DNA of 64,000 bases from Pomphorhynchus laevis (Eukaryota; Acanthocephala; Palaeacanthocephala; Echinorhynchida; Pomphorhynchidae), in NCBI GenBank assembly GCA_012934845.2, contig WNNJ02001015.1, forward strand, positions 1-64,000, given 5' to 3'. Under the pieces are notes generated by a model. The model saw only the letters and a program-made list of their open reading frames with translations. It did no database searches and was not told the origin of the DNA. Shown in pieces: positions 1-13,539 of the stretch; position 1 is the first letter of the stretch; each line of letters begins with the position of its first letter. Position numbers and translations under genes: made by a program.

Positions 1-1337
1 ATTATAATATAATTTTATTTATATTATAGTATAATATACGTAGACTTTCTTGATCTAATTGCTTGAATCTAAACAGGGCATAGAAACTGAAGAGAATACA
101 AAAATACTGTTGCAGTCAATACCATTTAGAATGTGACCTTAAACGTCATGTGTTATCTATTCCAACAGTCAACTGTCTATCAAAAAGAAATTTTACTTTT
201 AAAGAAAATCAAAATCATAACAATCAACTTGTCGTTTTATACCTACTTGTGATGCAAGTAAGTAACAACTGACTGCTACACACAAAAATAAAGTATCATT
301 ATAGTGCTCTCAGAAAAACAAATAGTCATCTCCAATACTCAATATTTTTTTATTTAAAATATCATAAAATCGAGTTTGATTGTATCAAAATTATAGAAAA
401 TAGACAACACATTAAAGCGATTGATTCTTGCGTCAACGCGCATCAATACAAAATGAAAAAATGAAACTAAATATTCAAATCAACAAACTTAAATGGGAAA
501 ACAGTACATTGAATTCTTTCGCATTTTATCTCACATGAGTTAGAATTTTATGTTTTGAATTAACTTAGAAAGGTGTACAGTATCTGGTTACAACATTTTT
601 GTAATAAGATTATTTTTATTTATTTAATTTTAATATAAAATGATATACATTAAATAATATTTTTTATTATTTTAATTATGTTAATTAATTTTTTTAATAA
701 ATTCATTTAAAAATTTTATGAGATTGTAACCGATTTAATCTTCATATTTATTTCTAAATTATGTCGAATTTATAAATAAATTCCAAAACGTTTTGAATTT
801 ACTTTTGTTTTGTTGTTAGATTTGCCTACAGATGATTAGTGGGTTCATTTGTTACCCCAACTTAAAATATATTTTATATGATGTTGTAGAAAATAATAAT
901 TAAAGTTTTATAAATGGACAAAATTAATATTTTTGTTTTATTCAAAACACTGGTTTTAAATTAAATTGGAATTTTTTAAAAAATTAAATTGAATTAATTA
1001 AATTTATAAATTTAATTAATAAATTAAATTAATTAATTAAATTGTGTTTTCATTTGAAGCACTGGTTTTAAATGAAATTTGAATTTTTTAAATATAAAAA
1101 ATTAAATTGAATTAATTAAATTTATAAATTTAATTAATAAATTAAATTAATAAATTAAATAATAAATGTAATTAATTTAATTTAAACTTAATTTATTTAA
1201 TTAGATCTTAATCAATAAACATAATTAATATTTTTAGTTTTAATTTAAAACACTTTGGTTTCGTATGCATTTGTTTACAACTTAAAAAATTTGATCGAAG
1301 TACTGTTATCTAATCCTATCTATATATATTTAAATAG
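1..1337. other. Upstream intron or 5' flank, AT-rich
   Basis: No exon could be supported here. Bases 36-60 (TACGTAGACTTTCTTGATCT) weakly match the 3'-terminal module of the Penelope-like family seen at 20986, 43091 and 49290. Bases about 943-1260 are an AT-rich tandem duplication of period about 112 bp. Each unit opens with CACTGGTTTTAAA or a close variant (near 949, 1059 and 1250) and carries AATTAAATTTATAAATTTAA. The rest is poly-A/T-rich intron-like sequence. Because the exon at 1338 opens in phase 0 without a start codon, the gene most likely begins upstream of the window. Confidence 0.5.
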
Positions 1338-1499
1338 GAAAATAAGACAGAGGCTACATGTACACTTTACAAATTTGAAGGAATATCCAACGCCAACAAC
1401 GACGTCTTAACTTATTCAACAGAAAGTACTCATTCTTTTTACAACAATAGCAATTCGATTGTACAACATACAGAAGAAAATCAACGATGCTACTCAGAT
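1338..1499 (+). CDS. PPFIBP1: Liprin-beta exon 1 of those visible (54 codons)
   Basis: Acceptor TTTAAATAG precedes 1338 and donor GTAAGT follows 1499. The 162 bases are open in phase 0 and begin ENKTEATCTLYKFEG. The peptide is rich in Asn, Ser and Thr with no recognisable domain, consistent with a disordered linker before the central coiled coil. It has no ATG at its start, so it is an internal exon. Assignment to liprin-beta rests on phase agreement with exon 2 (phase 0 to 0) and on the continuous chain to the SAM exons, not on sequence similarity. The next exon is 9.5 kb away, so a further in-phase exon could be missed. Confidence 0.62.
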
Positions 1500-3660
1500 G
1501 TAAGTTTATTCAGATCTAGACAGTTATTTTAATTAATTGGTCTTCCCGTGTAATGATTCACCTCCGTGATCCGTAACCGTCTGACTGTCGCGATAAGAAC
1601 TTTACACCTCCAAATGTACCTTATATACATGTATGTTATATATAAATGATGTTACTTGCCAGGCTGTACATATCAAGCTCAATTCACGTATAATGCGTTT
1701 TATGTAAAAAATGAGCAATGTTTTATTGAATAACTTATAGTATCTAGACTGTTTTACTGAATGGTAAAAATTTACTCCAAACTTATTATCATAATACTGA
1801 TTTACTTTTAAGCTGCGCTTCACCAATAATCTCCATTAATAATGTTATAATATATCATTTGAACAAAATTTTTAATTTTTCGTACATGTTAGAAATTTTA
1901 CATGCCAAATTGCATACCAGTCTATCGCCAACAGTGTTGTGCATTACACTACACTGTAAAACGTAAGTTATATAAATGACATGACTGAGCAAATGTTTGA
2001 TTGAAAAATGCTGAAGAGGAACAGTTGTCAATATTATAATTAATGTTAGAATGTAAGAGCTTTTTAAAATGAGAATTGCATTAACATTAAAAAGGTAAAA
2101 ATTAAAATTTAGTATATTTTATGTTGCTTTTGCAAATCACCAATTTGTTTGAATTTACAGTATCTTTATAATCATCAACAGTTAATATGATTTTGGCACA
2201 GGTATAAATTCAAACAGTTTATCTTTGAGTTTTAATCGATTAAACTTTTATGCAACAGTTGAACAATAAAATCGAATATTCTCTAGAATCATGCCCAACA
2301 AAAAATGCTCAATAATATGTTCATCTAAATATGAGAAGGTTATTTTCCACTAAAGTGTTTTTACAAAGGACTTTATGGTACAGTTGCTATTCAAAATTTA
2401 CCTAAATATTCTTTCTTTATCTAAAAATCACCATTGCTAAGATTTTAAAATTTCAAGAATGACTAGCTCTTGTAGCCTCTCGTCGCAATTTGTTTCCTCT
2501 TCGCATAAAACATGCACAAGTTTGATATTCCAAATAATGGTCATATACGTAGATTAACTATTATAAGAAGATATATGAGCTAGATATAGTCCTAAAATTC
2601 GGACTCTACTTTAACTTCGCATATCCTGCTATGTCCTTAACCCACCTATTCTCGACTCATTGTTCACTGCATATCATGCATATTCATTTGTTCCTATAAA
2701 TTAAGCACACAAATTATGTACACAAATTATTTTAATATTTTCTACTTATTTCCAGATACAAAATAAATTAATCTTCATTATTAAAATTTAAATATCCTTT
2801 TGAATCAATTGAATCATAAGTTATTCTTAATTATCAGAATTTATGTTTAATTTTTTAATTTTATTTATATTTAATTAATTTATTAATTTAATTTATGTTT
2901 TATTTGGAGTCAGAAATTAAAGCATTTAATTTAATAAAAACATAAATAAAAAGATTACTAAAACTTAATAAAATTTCTATTTAATAAAATTTAAAAACAT
3001 TTCAATAATTTTTTATTAAATTTATTAAAAACATGCAAGTTTGCTTTTTTAAAAAAGTTACTGAGACAATTATCTCAATAAGAATAAATGCATAAGATGG
3101 CACTATCAATTAAAAAACGTAACTGTTTACAGCTTAAATTACAGTGCCATAATTCAGGAATTTAATATATTTGTTGTGTTATTCTCGTAGTCAAGACATT
3201 ATCGTTGAAATACTAGACCAACTTGATTTCATAATCGCATAGTTTTCATATTAGACGAAGCATTAAGAAGATAAACGATTGCAAAAATATAAGCAATAGT
3301 TTTAAATACTCATTTGTTCAATCGTAATTATTTTATCTTAAAACGCAAGTTAAAGGATAGAGTTATATTCAAGGATACAGGTATATTAAAATATATGTGT
3401 GCTTATGCATTGTTACTTTTGAAATTGTTGTTAATGAGGAGATCTTGTTAAATTTATGTTTATATAAAAGATCACAATTTTATATTTAAAGGGATAAAAT
3501 AAACCAAATATTATAAAATATTAAATTACTATATAATATATAATGATATAATTATTTATATAATATATGATATACAATATTAAGAATATTGATTTTATTA
3601 TTAATATTAATATCATTTTATTATTTGAATGAATTCTTTATCGAACAATATACATTTATG

Positions 3661-3916
3661 AGTTTGAAAACTCTTTTCCCAAATATCTTAGGATATTTGG
3701 GAAAGATAAGGCTACAATGTGTAACAAGAAAGAAAACAGTAAAGTATTGTGCTCTCATCAGGTTTTCGAAAATGGGTCCAAAATAATATTATTATTGAAC
3801 AAATTCTATCTTTAAGACTAAAATTTATATTTTTTACCAGTTTGAAAACTGCTTTCCCAAATTTTTCAAGGATTAAGTTACAATGTGAAACAAAAGAAAG
3901 AAACATAATGTACTGT
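3661..3916 (+). repeat. Diverged direct repeat pair
   Basis: Two related segments, 3661-3748 and 3840-3916, share TTTGAAAACT, TTTCCCAAAT, a TTACAATGTG-like stretch and an AAAGAAA run, and end near a TACTGT or AAAGTATTGT tract. They lie in the same orientation about 180 bp apart. The first contains a small hairpin (CCAAATATC...GATATTTGG). The origin is unknown; a local duplication is the simplest reading. Confidence 0.45.
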
Positions 3917-4699
3917 CATTTATAAAACTACAGATTAAATATTGCCTGAAACAGAAAACTGTTTCATATGTTCTGTATCACACTGAGGTAGTTGACATCT
4001 AGTTTTCATAAGTACCATATCTGTTAGATAGCATTCTACAGCATTATAATTTGCAATCAAAGGCTGAGTGAACCTCGAAATAGATTTATTTATTTTAGAA
4101 AAAGTTTTGTAACACTGAATACAAAGAAGGCAAGCTCTTAACGCAAATATTTTCTGTCCGTTTGTGTATCTGCTTAAACTTGTTGAATTATCGGAGTGGC
4201 ATACCGAAAAATGATAATCATAGCACAACACGGGAATTAATCCTGGAATTGTTGTACGTCTCTAATTGGTTTGGATAAGCTCTATATCATTTTAACTGAT
4301 GTAGAAAATAAAATTGTATGCCACAGGTTCGTGAAATATCATGTATATGAGAACGCTATGTTAGATTCGATTCAAAAATGAAACCTAAGATTTTTATTAT
4401 TTTGTACACGTAATAGATCATCATTATATAAAAATCAGGATTACTGTTTGTACACTTTAATGATAATTGAATTATTTTATATTTTTCATGTTTACTAACA
4501 GTTTGCTAGCTGAACACCATTTTATGAGATTAATTTGTTCATTATACATTATATTATTATCATCATGAACGTTGTCAGCAGTTGTCATAACTGCTGGCAT
4601 TATTTTACACATTTTAATTCAGAACATTTTTAAAGTCATTTACGAATAGAGCGGATAGAAGTGGCGGTATAATGCCAATCATTGGCATATCACCTTGCC

Positions 4700-6790
4700 A
4701 AAGCAACCTAGCGCAGAACGTAACGTGAGACCTCGTATAAAATAGTGGAAATTCAAGAAAACGGAATCCGATTTGAAGCCCATAAAAAATATGGCACCCA
4801 TAACGACGATAAATGAAACATGGGAAAAAACCAAAGCGTCCATTACGAAATTTGCCCAAGAGATACTTGGTACTACAAAACCTGGAACACGACGACTCGA
4901 TAAAAGTTCATGGCTATGAACCGAGGAAGTAAAAGAAAGTCTTCGACAAAAGAAACGCAGTTACCACGTCTGGCTCGCGAGCGAATGTTCCGAAGACTGG
5001 GAAAAATACAAAGGAGCTAAAAAGAAAGCAAAAAAAGTAATAGCTCAAACTAAAGCAAAGAAGTTTGATGATTTGTACGCGAAACTCGATGCACGTGAAG
5101 GAGAGCGTGCAATTTATAGAATCGCCCAAACAAGATACCAAAAAACGCAGGATACTGAAAAGTTTCATGGAATAAACGATCAAAGCGGTGTTTTGCTTAC
5201 TCGTAGGACGCAGGTATTAGAGCGATGGCGAACTTACTTCAAAGAGATATCCGCTTAGGAATTTGAACACCCACCTATGCCACATCTTCCGCCGATCGAA
5301 GGCCTAGTCTTGCCCATAACAGCTATCAAGATTGAAATTGCACTACATAAAATAAATAGTGCAAAAGCTACGGGGCCTGATGATGTAGCTTCAGAATTCT
5401 GGAAATCAAGTGCACGGGATTCAACAAGGTGGTTGGTGCAGTTTTTCAACAAAATAATTTAAGAAAAGGAGTTACCTCTTGATTGGAGACGGAGCACAAC
5501 CGTACCTATATGGAAACAGAAGGGAAATCCGGCCGACTGTTCAAATTACCGCCCGATTCGTCTCATTTCACACACCTTCAAGATTTTGGAACATGTGATA
5601 AACGATAGTATAAGAAGCATAGTCAAGATATCCTCAAATCAATGTGGTTTTGTCAAGAACTGTGGCACCATCGATGCTATCTATGCCCTTCGCCTTCTTC
5701 TTGAAAAACATCGCGAAAAACAGAAAGATATATACTGTGCGTTCCTTGATCTTGAAAAGGCGTTCGATCGGGTCCCGCATGAAGTTATTTGCTACGCTTT
5801 GAGATTCCACTAGATCCCTGAAGAGATTGTTGATTGGGTCAAGCTAATATACAAAGGATCAACAAGTCGGGTATGTACGACCGTGGGATATACAGTTGAT
5901 TTTCCTATCACCGTTGGTGTTCATCAAGGGTCTGCGCTGTCCCCGTTGCTATTCATCCTCGTTATGGATGCCATATCCAACAATCTAAACAGACAGTTTC
6001 CGTGGACGATTCTATATGCAGATGACGTCATGCTTGCGTCCGTAGATAAAGATGACCTCCAACAACAAATAAACAGCTGGGGAAATCGACTCAAGCAGTT
6101 TGGTCTACGCCTGAACGCGCGTAAAACGGAATACCTGACCACAAATATGAATGATGATCAGCCGCTACAGTTTAGAAAACACACTGCACCGAACATCTGC
6201 GTTTAAATACCTTGGCTCCACCATAGCGGCAGATGTTATCCTACGCGCAGAGGTCTCTTCTCGAATAAATGCAGCCTGGATGAAATGGCGGTCAGCTACA
6301 GGTATTCTCTGCGATCCAAAGATAAAAGACCGACTGAAGTCGAAAATTTACAAAACTTTAATACGACCGGTGGTCCTTTATGGCGCTGAATGCTGGGCGA
6401 TATTAAAATATGAGCAACGCAAAGTTGCCGCAATGGAGACAAAGATGCTCCGATGTACAGCAGGACAAACTTTAAAAGATCATGTCCGGAACGAAGAAAT
6501 CAGGGATCGTTTTGGCGTAGTGCCAATAATAAAGAAACTTCGCGAAAAACGACTACAATGGTACGGCCACGTTATCCGCGCAAGCAAACACCAACCATCA
6601 AATAGGTTCGTCGCCGTGACAGTGGATGGAAAGCGTCCGATAGGAAGGCCGAACTTGCGATGGATGGACGTTATACGTAATGATTTGATAAGTGTTGGAC
6701 TAGAAACCAAAGATGCCATAAATAGAACCAAGTGAAGGCAACTTTCAAAAGCAGCGGACCCCGTACCTACATGGGAAAGACGCTAAAGAA
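4700..6790 (+). pseudogene. 5'-truncated RTE-type LINE, reverse transcriptase ORF
   Basis: A single frame from about 4743 to 6206 encodes a connector region, then reverse transcriptase. RT motifs seen are YRPIRLISHTFKILE (5549-5593), FLDLEKAFDRVPHE (motif A, near 5740), HQGSALSPLLF and YADDVMLAS (catalytic YADD near 6016). The frame then shifts near 6160-6200, and 6190-6786 gives the C-terminal part (FKYLGSTIA, RPVVLYGAECW, METKMLR, GRPNLRWMDV). The layout closely follows the RTE-like LINEs abundant in strongylid nematodes. The apurinic endonuclease domain is missing, so it is 5'-truncated. In-frame stops lie near 4743, 4917, 5256, 5460, 5811 and 6733, so it is dead. GC content is clearly higher than the host intron. 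It lies sense to the host gene. Confidence 0.9.
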
Positions 6791-7976
6791 AAAGAAAAAG
6801 ATTGGGATATTGCTTTATGGATTTTAGCACAATGCGATGATACATTTATATGATTTATTTACTGCTTTATCTCTCATAGATTTGTAGCAATAAAGTGGAT
6901 TTGACATATTTGAAAGTTATAATCGCACAGTTTCTTATAAAAAGTATCAATATGGATCATGGGCTTAATAATTATGATATATTACGTTTAAAAGAAATAA
7001 AAATCTCGGGTTTCACTTTTAAATTAAATATAACATGTCATTCTTATCTACATTATATCTCACGAACTTGTTTTAGCAGAAACTGCGAAAACAGAAAACA
7101 TAATATATCAGCAGAAACATAACATTCCATTATGTTAAATCCGCTTAATCAGTAAATTAAAAAAAATAAACTTTAAACAGTAAAATTAACTTAAAGCAGT
7201 AAGATATATTGACAAAAGGATTGTTCAAGTCAGCCCTACCACCCGCAGTACTGCAAAATTATCTTAATTGTAAACAAAATACTGATTAATTGACCCCAGT
7301 GCGCCGATAGCACTCCCCTCCTAGAGTACTAGCAAAATTATTCGGGCTGCAAAGTATCTGAATAGAAATTTTAATTCTGGCATGGAACCAAATTTCAATA
7401 ACTTTCACTAGTTGAGGTATTAGATATATAGGTCGAAACGAGATATCAATAACTAGTGCAGATCAATCGGGAACTAATACGACCCCGGAGATCTTCAACA
7501 TTTTCGATACGTCACCAGAAACAAATATATCATTACTTGCGAGATGATCATCAATTACGTCTGCGGCCGTTTTATCGACCCATGTAGGTTTCCCCGGACT
7601 ATGGGATTTTGACTGTTTTAATTTCTTTTAAACTATAATTCTTCATCGTATGTGACTGAATTTTCTATGGTTATTGACCTTGAGAAAACAACTTATTACA
7701 TCAAAATGTGATTATCAAGGTCAATTCGATATTAATGTCGTTAAGTGTATTTACTAAACGTTATTTAGATATATTTGAATTAGTGATTCAAATATAGTGG
7801 TTATTTAAAGTTTTTAAACTCCATATACTTTTCAAGAAAATTAGAGAACGATCTGAACTAAGACACGTTTTGCAGTAATTATTTAAGGCCGTCCTTATAA
7901 AGGGTAATAATTGTGAGATGCTCAATAGTTCGGGCATCTCTATTTTTGCAAGCTATTCTTTTTTATTTGTACTGAT

Positions 7977-8010
7977 ATAATCAAAGCGTTTATTCAAACG
8001 CTTTGATTAT
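7977..8010. repeat. Perfect short-loop hairpin
   Basis: Arms 7977-7991 and 7996-8010 are perfect inverted copies of 15 bases (ATAATCAAAGCGTTT) around a 4-base loop. It stands alone in intron sequence. Confidence 0.85.
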
Positions 8011-8645
8011 TCAAGCCCTTTGGCCCCTATTCATTATATTAATGTACTAGAGAGTAATACAGGTGTCAAACACTACAAATAATATTACTTAGTGGTAATA
8101 TTGAGCTTTTGCTGATAGTTGAACTGATACATAAGTTAATTAATCAAATTAATTATTAATTAATAATTATTTAATTTTATTATTAATTTAAATTAATTTT
8201 AAACTATCAATTAACATTAATTGTTTATTAATAATATTGGTAAACTAATATGATAGTTTATTATATAATCTATATATAATTTGTTGTCTTTTATTATAAT
8301 AACAAAACTTTTTAATACTTTTTAATACTTTAATACTTTAATACTTTTTAAAAGATTTCATTATGCTTAGCATATTTAATAACTTTATTATGTTAAAATT
8401 ATAGCTGATAACAAACAATTGATGCTTTTCTTCCTGCGTTATGTACGAAAACAACATATTTGAATTACGAATTAGTCAAACTTTATTTTGTTAATCTTTC
8501 CCGTATTGTTGGATCACAAAGTAATGATCTAAAATACTGACGGCCTAACAATATTCTATAATACATAATTAAAAGATACTATATGAAATAATTTAGTTTT
8601 GTGAAATATACCCATCCTGATCTGTATTTAAATTTTTTTTATTTT

Positions 8646-8813
8646 CAGGAACTATCAGGGATAGTTGAATGACAATAAAAAATTTTAATATTTCGCTAGT
8701 AACTACTAGCATCTTCAAACAATTTCTGAAGTTACTTTTTTTTCTTTCTGGTAGTTACTAGCGAAATATAAAAATAATTTTTGCTGCCGTTTAACCATAC
8801 TTGATAGTTCCTG
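8646..8813. mobile_element. Foldback/MITE-like element, 168 bp
   Basis: The outer ends CAGGAACTATCA (8646-8657) and TGATAGTTCCTG (8802-8813) are perfect inverse complements. Inner arms carry TAATATTTCGCTAGTAACTA on the left and, inverted, TAGTTACTAGCGAAATATA on the right. No coding capacity and no clear target-site duplication. The inner module recurs at 13127, 34886, 47657, 47895 and 51838. Confidence 0.75.
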
Positions 8814-8922
8814 GAAATTAAAACACTAATTTCACTATTCAATGATACGTTCGATGTGCTCTTAAAGAAAATTGAAGATGAAAACTAATTTAGCTAAAAA
8901 CTAAATTATTTATTAAAACTAA

Positions 8923-9145
8923 AATTTAGATAATAATAATCTATTTAATATAATCTATTTAGATTATAAATATCATAAATATCAAAAAAACTAAAATTTA
9001 GATATATCATCTAAATTTAATAATAATCTATTAAATATAATCTATTCAGATTATAAATATCATAAATATCTAAAAACTAAAATTTAGATATATCATCTAA
9101 ATTTAATAATAATCTATTTAATATAATCTATTTAGATTATATCCT
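8923..9145 (+). repeat. AT-rich tandem repeat, about three units
   Basis: Units begin ACTAAAATTTAGATA near 8923, 8991 and 9075 and continue with AATAATAATCTATTTAATAT and an ATTATAAATATCATAAATATC tail. The unit length is about 66-85 bp; the first unit lacks the ATCATCTAAATTT insert present in the other two. Confidence 0.7.
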
Positions 9146-9622
9146 ATCATCTACATATATATCATATATATCATCAAGATACTATACTAGATGATACTAA
9201 TATGAAATAATTTTACATTTTAATATAAAACTAATTGATTATTTTATTTAACTGCTTAATCATTTAAATTTCGTATAAGACAACAATTTTAAAGTTATGC
9301 AACCAAAATAAACGCGAGTTTTAGAGAACAAGTCGTCTTCCACAAATCGTTTATAATTTGCCTCGTTACATCATTTGTTAAAAAAGTAAAAATGTTAAAT
9401 GTCAAACCGTATAATACTGCAAGTACTACATGATTGGAATAAGAGAAATTACATGTATATTGTATTTATACTAAAAAATTCTCCGTAGTTGACTGTTTTT
9501 ATTGAAGGTGTTTTCTAAGTTACAAATGTATTTGGGGATTCTAAACAAAGAATCTAAAAGAGAAGCAAGAAGATGCTGTTTCCTTCAGGTGAACACAAAT
9601 AGTAGATGTCATGTAAAATCTC

Positions 9623-9653
9623 TTGAAACACGAGGTAAAATCTCGTGTTTCAA
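9623..9653. repeat. Perfect hairpin
   Basis: Arms TTGAAACACGAG (9623-9634) and CTCGTGTTTCAA (9642-9653) enclose a 7-base loop. Confidence 0.85.
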
Positions 9654-11042
9654 AAGTAACCAAATCGACTATGAGGTGGTGGTACACTAAGTGTTAACTT
9701 GTGACTTATAAAATAACGTATTTTGATATCTAATATTATCACTTAAAAAATCACTTAGAAACAGATAAATTATACAACAATAGAGTGTAGAGTTTCGCCT
9801 CTGTAATGTATTCCTGTAATATAAACAAAAGTCTTTATTTTAGCGTTATTAACAGTTCAATTTGAAACGTTGTATTAACTTTATTATTTCGCCTGCCCTT
9901 TGAATTCACTTATTCACTTGACCATTTTTCAAAGGTATCTAATATGTGCAATACAATAATTCTTACTGTATTGCGTTTGGTGAACGTTATATTGCATTGA
10001 TTATATAATTTAATATAACAATATAATTTGGTATTTCGAAATTATATTTAATATAATAGGAGATAATATAATATTTCAAAATTATATCTAATATAGTATA
10101 ATATAATAATATAATTTAATATTTCGAAAATATATCTAATATAATTAATTTGCTCTTGACTTCAACGCTGAATTTTTAATACATTTGAGTTTATCAGAAC
10201 ACTCAATAAATGTATCCTTGAATTTAAAAAAACATTCAATTTGTAGATTCAAAAAAAAATCTTAAATTGTTTTGAAAGTACGCACACAATACTCACATAC
10301 CTTCCAAGAAACCAGCCATGTTGTTTTATTTTTGACATGTTGATGTATATTTTTATGTAATATTTTGTTTTTACTTGAGCCGAGAGCAGCATGTGCTTAA
10401 TAAAGCTTATACTGATATTCAATAACTGATAATTGCTTATAATTTCAATAACTGGTGAATGAATTGCACACTTTGGTACATCAATCCGCACAAAGAGGAT
10501 TGTAATATTAGCGATATTTCAAAAAACCAAAAGTGGACAGAAATGATCGAACATATTTATCAAACTGGTAGAATTGACGTCCATATGAGGCGATAATACA
10601 CTATATTATTACAATATAGGGTATATGATATGCACATATTATATATTATATAAAATATGGCGTTTTATCCATATTATGATATATTACATATTATATATAA
10701 TAAGCTATTTTAATATTCACAAAAAGAAAATAATTAATTAAATCAAATTACTAGTAAGGCGATAATACTCGATATTATCACAATATATTACATTTAATAT
10801 GCACATTATACGAAAAATGATTCATATAAATTAATAATTACTAACAACTAAATTAAAATATTCGATAATGAACGTCGATTGCGAATTATTGCTTATTTAA
10901 TTTGTCTGCCATCATAACATTCACCGATCAAAAATAATATATCCTTTTCAAACATTCGTAAAGTTGCGATGATTATAATTCAAATGATAATTTGAATTAC
11001 AAAATTTATAACTTTATAATTTAATCGCTGATTACATTATAG

Positions 11043-11085
11043 GTAAACAACAACGAAGATACAACGAAACCTATTTATATTGAAG
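11043..11085 (+). CDS. PPFIBP1: Liprin-beta exon 2 (43 nt)
   Basis: Acceptor TTACATTATAG precedes 11043 and donor GTATGT follows 11085. The exon reads VNNNEDTTKPIYIE plus one base (G), so it enters in phase 0 and leaves in phase 1. The leftover G joins AT of the next exon to give Asp. It is too short for domain recognition. Support comes from good splice sites and phase fit on both sides. Confidence 0.6.
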
Positions 11086-12938
11086 GTATGTTTAAATCGT
11101 ATTGATTATCATCATTAAATCAGCAACCTGACACTATATTTTATATTTTAACGTTCGAATTGTTGTTTTAATCTAGATTATATATTATCCGACATGTCAT
11201 TCATTTTTCTGTTTCTTCTGTACGCACTTATCAGTTTTTCCTTAATAGAAAATGCGGTTTCATACTGTTAAGAAGTAGAGGATAACGGTCTATAATACCA
11301 TCAAGTTGTCAATTTACAAAGGAAATGGGTATTTTGTTTAAGATGTTATTAAGATTTGGTCACAAAACAAAAAATTTTGTATCCTCCTGAAAGCTCTTCG
11401 ACTTTATCCGTATGACTAAATATGGATAATTAATGTGTATAAATAGCTAAATGTTGATAATTAATGTGTATGAATGGCTAAATGTGAATAATAATACTAA
11501 ATAAAAAAGAAATTATACTAAAATTATTGTTATGCAAATATTGATGTTTATAATATTGATGTTTTAACATGTCCAGAGATATGCTGACTGAACAATTCTA
11601 TACAATAATGAAGTTATTCTTAACTGGTCGGTTTGATATTATCCTCGTGTGGTTGTTTATATCCTATCAGCATCACTGTACACTACAATCAGTTAAGAAT
11701 AACGGCTCGTGTATACAATATTCACAATAGTAAAAAAAGACAGCTTACGGTTCAATAATGAAGTATTAATTTAAATTCAATAACAATTATATCCCACCTA
11801 ACACCCTTTTGAGCACATTTTTTAGTTTATTTTTAAATATATGGTTTATATAAAGTACTTAAATCAGCGAAGCGACTTACAAAGTAAAAATTGTGCTTTA
11901 TTTTTTAAATAAAATGTGTAACCTTTTTGTTTAATTATTTGTATATGTCATTGCTTCAAATACCTAATAATTTTTATTAGATATAATAAATCTAATTTAT
12001 TATAAAATAAATTAAATATATTATTAATAAACTTTTATAAATTTTAAACTATAAATGCAATTTAAATTTAATTTATCAAATTTATTAATTTATTATTTTA
12101 TTACTTTTTAGTCTAGTAAAATCTTGGATATTTATTTCGTATGGAAAGATTGATTAAAAAGTGTTTACTTATCAACTGATAAGTTTATAAAAACAAATGT
12201 TTTTTAATAAAAATAATTTTTATTCGAAGGTTGTTTGAACCGCTAATTGTCATAAAGTCAGTTTTTTAAATGTTTAAAAATAATGAATGTTTAAAAAACA
12301 AATGTTTTCTTAAGTAAATGTTTAAAAATAAAGCTTTGTCAATAAATGTTTTAAACTAATGGATGTTTAAAAATAAATGTTTTTCAATAAATGCAATTAT
12401 TTTCGCTTGAAGGTTATTTTCACCGCTACTTGTCATAAAGTCAGCTTCATGTAATAGCTCAATTTCATAGATATAAAATTAATCCTTATTTAAAGACAAA
12501 TACTATTATCTCTTTCTGAAATTCTAACGCAAAAGCGTGTAACTATAATTACGATAATTCTGTTTTCTTAAAATACTTTTATTGTCTAAGAAGTCCTTGA
12601 TTCTGGAGTTACACAGAGACCTACATTTCAATAAAAACAAGTAAATTTTCCAAACTAATATTATACTCGAGCATTTCACAATACCGCTACAAAGTAGTTC
12701 TATTAAAAGAAGTAAAAGTTTATATATTTAGAAAAGAAATAATAGCATGTCTCTTGCGATTACATTTTAATTTTTCTTAAATCTTCTACTTTAAACATTT
12801 TGCTCTTAAAGCCATTTACAGAAGAAAAATTTTATTTGGGAAATAGATAAAGTAACTATATGACTAATAGTTCATGACTAAAATATTGGTTATGTATTTG
12901 CAAAAACATTTCTTAATAACAAAATATTTTTATTTTAG
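11086..12938 (+). other. Intron 2 (1.85 kb)
   Basis: AT-rich intron. It holds a repeat fragment inside a palindrome (11613-11703) and a diverged 50-bp direct repeat, 12220-12275 with 12398-12450 (both contain GAAGGTT, CACCGCTA or GAACCGCTA, and TTGTCATAAAGTCAG), separated by short TGTTTAAAAATAA repeats. Nothing else recognised. Confidence 0.55.
11613..11703. repeat. Repeat fragment bounded by perfect 14-bp inverted repeats
   Basis: GTTATTCTTAACTG (11613-11626) and CAGTTAAGAATAAC (11690-11703) enclose about 63 bp. The enclosed part includes TATCCTCGTGTGGTTGTTTA and CAGCATCACTGTACACTACA, also found at 56887 and 57233. Confidence 0.75.
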
Positions 12939-13000
12939 ATGAAGAAATACAAATGCTGATCGATCGAATAGATAATCTACTTGAGGTTAACGCAAAAAAG
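12939..13000 (+). CDS. PPFIBP1: Liprin-beta exon 3, coiled-coil segment
   Basis: Acceptor TTTTATTTTAG precedes 12939 and donor GTACAT follows 13000. With the G carried over from exon 2 it reads DEEIQMLIDRIDNLLEVNAK and one more Lys, leaving in phase 0. Hydrophobic residues at heptad-like spacing and the position in the chain match the end of the N-terminal coiled coil of liprin-beta (compare EEKDRKIEDLRQCLNRYKKM in the vertebrate protein). In the family this region mediates self-association and binding to liprin-alpha. Similarity is short but sensible. Confidence 0.72.
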
Positions 13001-13126
13001 GTACATTAGATACCACCTCTAAAGATATTTTACTCCACATTTTACTCATAGATTTTATTTTATTATATTTTTCTACAAAATATCTTAATTGGAACGATAC
13101 CTGCTGTTGTTTAATATTCAGCAATA

Positions 13127-13345
13127 AAATTTATTTTTAATATTTCGGTAAAACTGCCATCATCGCAAAATTTAAACTGTAAACGCCTTTTAAGTTGTAA
13201 TAAATGATTATAATTTAAATACAACTTCAACCACATTTTTAATTCAGTATATTTCTATATAAAGTTTTAAGTTGTAATAAATGATTACAAATTTTATTAT
13301 TCGATGATGGCGGAGTTATTCTACTCAAATATTGAAAATAAATCT
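13127..13345. mobile_element. Foldback module pair
   Basis: Left arm (13127-13175) reads TTTTTAATATTTCGGTAAAA then CTGCCATCATCG. The right arm (about 13290-13345) is its diverged inverse, CGATGATGGCGGAGTTATTC then CAAATATTGAAAATAAAT. Between them TTTTAAGTTGTAATAAATGA is directly repeated (near 13189 and 13265). Same family as 8646-8813. Confidence 0.6.
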
Positions 13346-13539
13346 CATTCGCAGAATATGACATTTAAATTCAGCGACATCACATTATCTCATAAACCCA
13401 AACAATTAATGAAATAAGTGTATCTTATTTCTATGGATATCATCGCTGTCTAAACAAGTTCCGAATAAATCGATAACTAATTTACAAACTAGATGGAGAC
13501 TATTTATATTTTTAATTTGAAAATTAAATTTATCCCTAT

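Larger units (their letters stand above)
1500..11042 (+). other. Intron 1 (9.5 kb), repeat-filled
   Basis: Most of the intron is AT-rich sequence without recognisable genes. It contains a direct repeat (3661-3748 with 3840-3916), the RTE LINE at 4700-6790, a perfect hairpin at 7977-8010, a foldback element at 8646-8813, an AT-rich three-unit tandem at 8923-9145 and a hairpin at 9623-9653. Nothing further is seen in 1500-3600, 6850-7970 and 9700-11000. Confidence 0.6.

Noticed and set aside
1602-1826. Short minus-strand open frame near exon 1
   Set aside because: AT-rich, low-complexity peptide with no motif; chance open frame, like many others under 100 codons in the introns.
2161-2201. Possible exon between TTTACAG and GTATAA
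   Set aside because: All three frames contain a stop codon.
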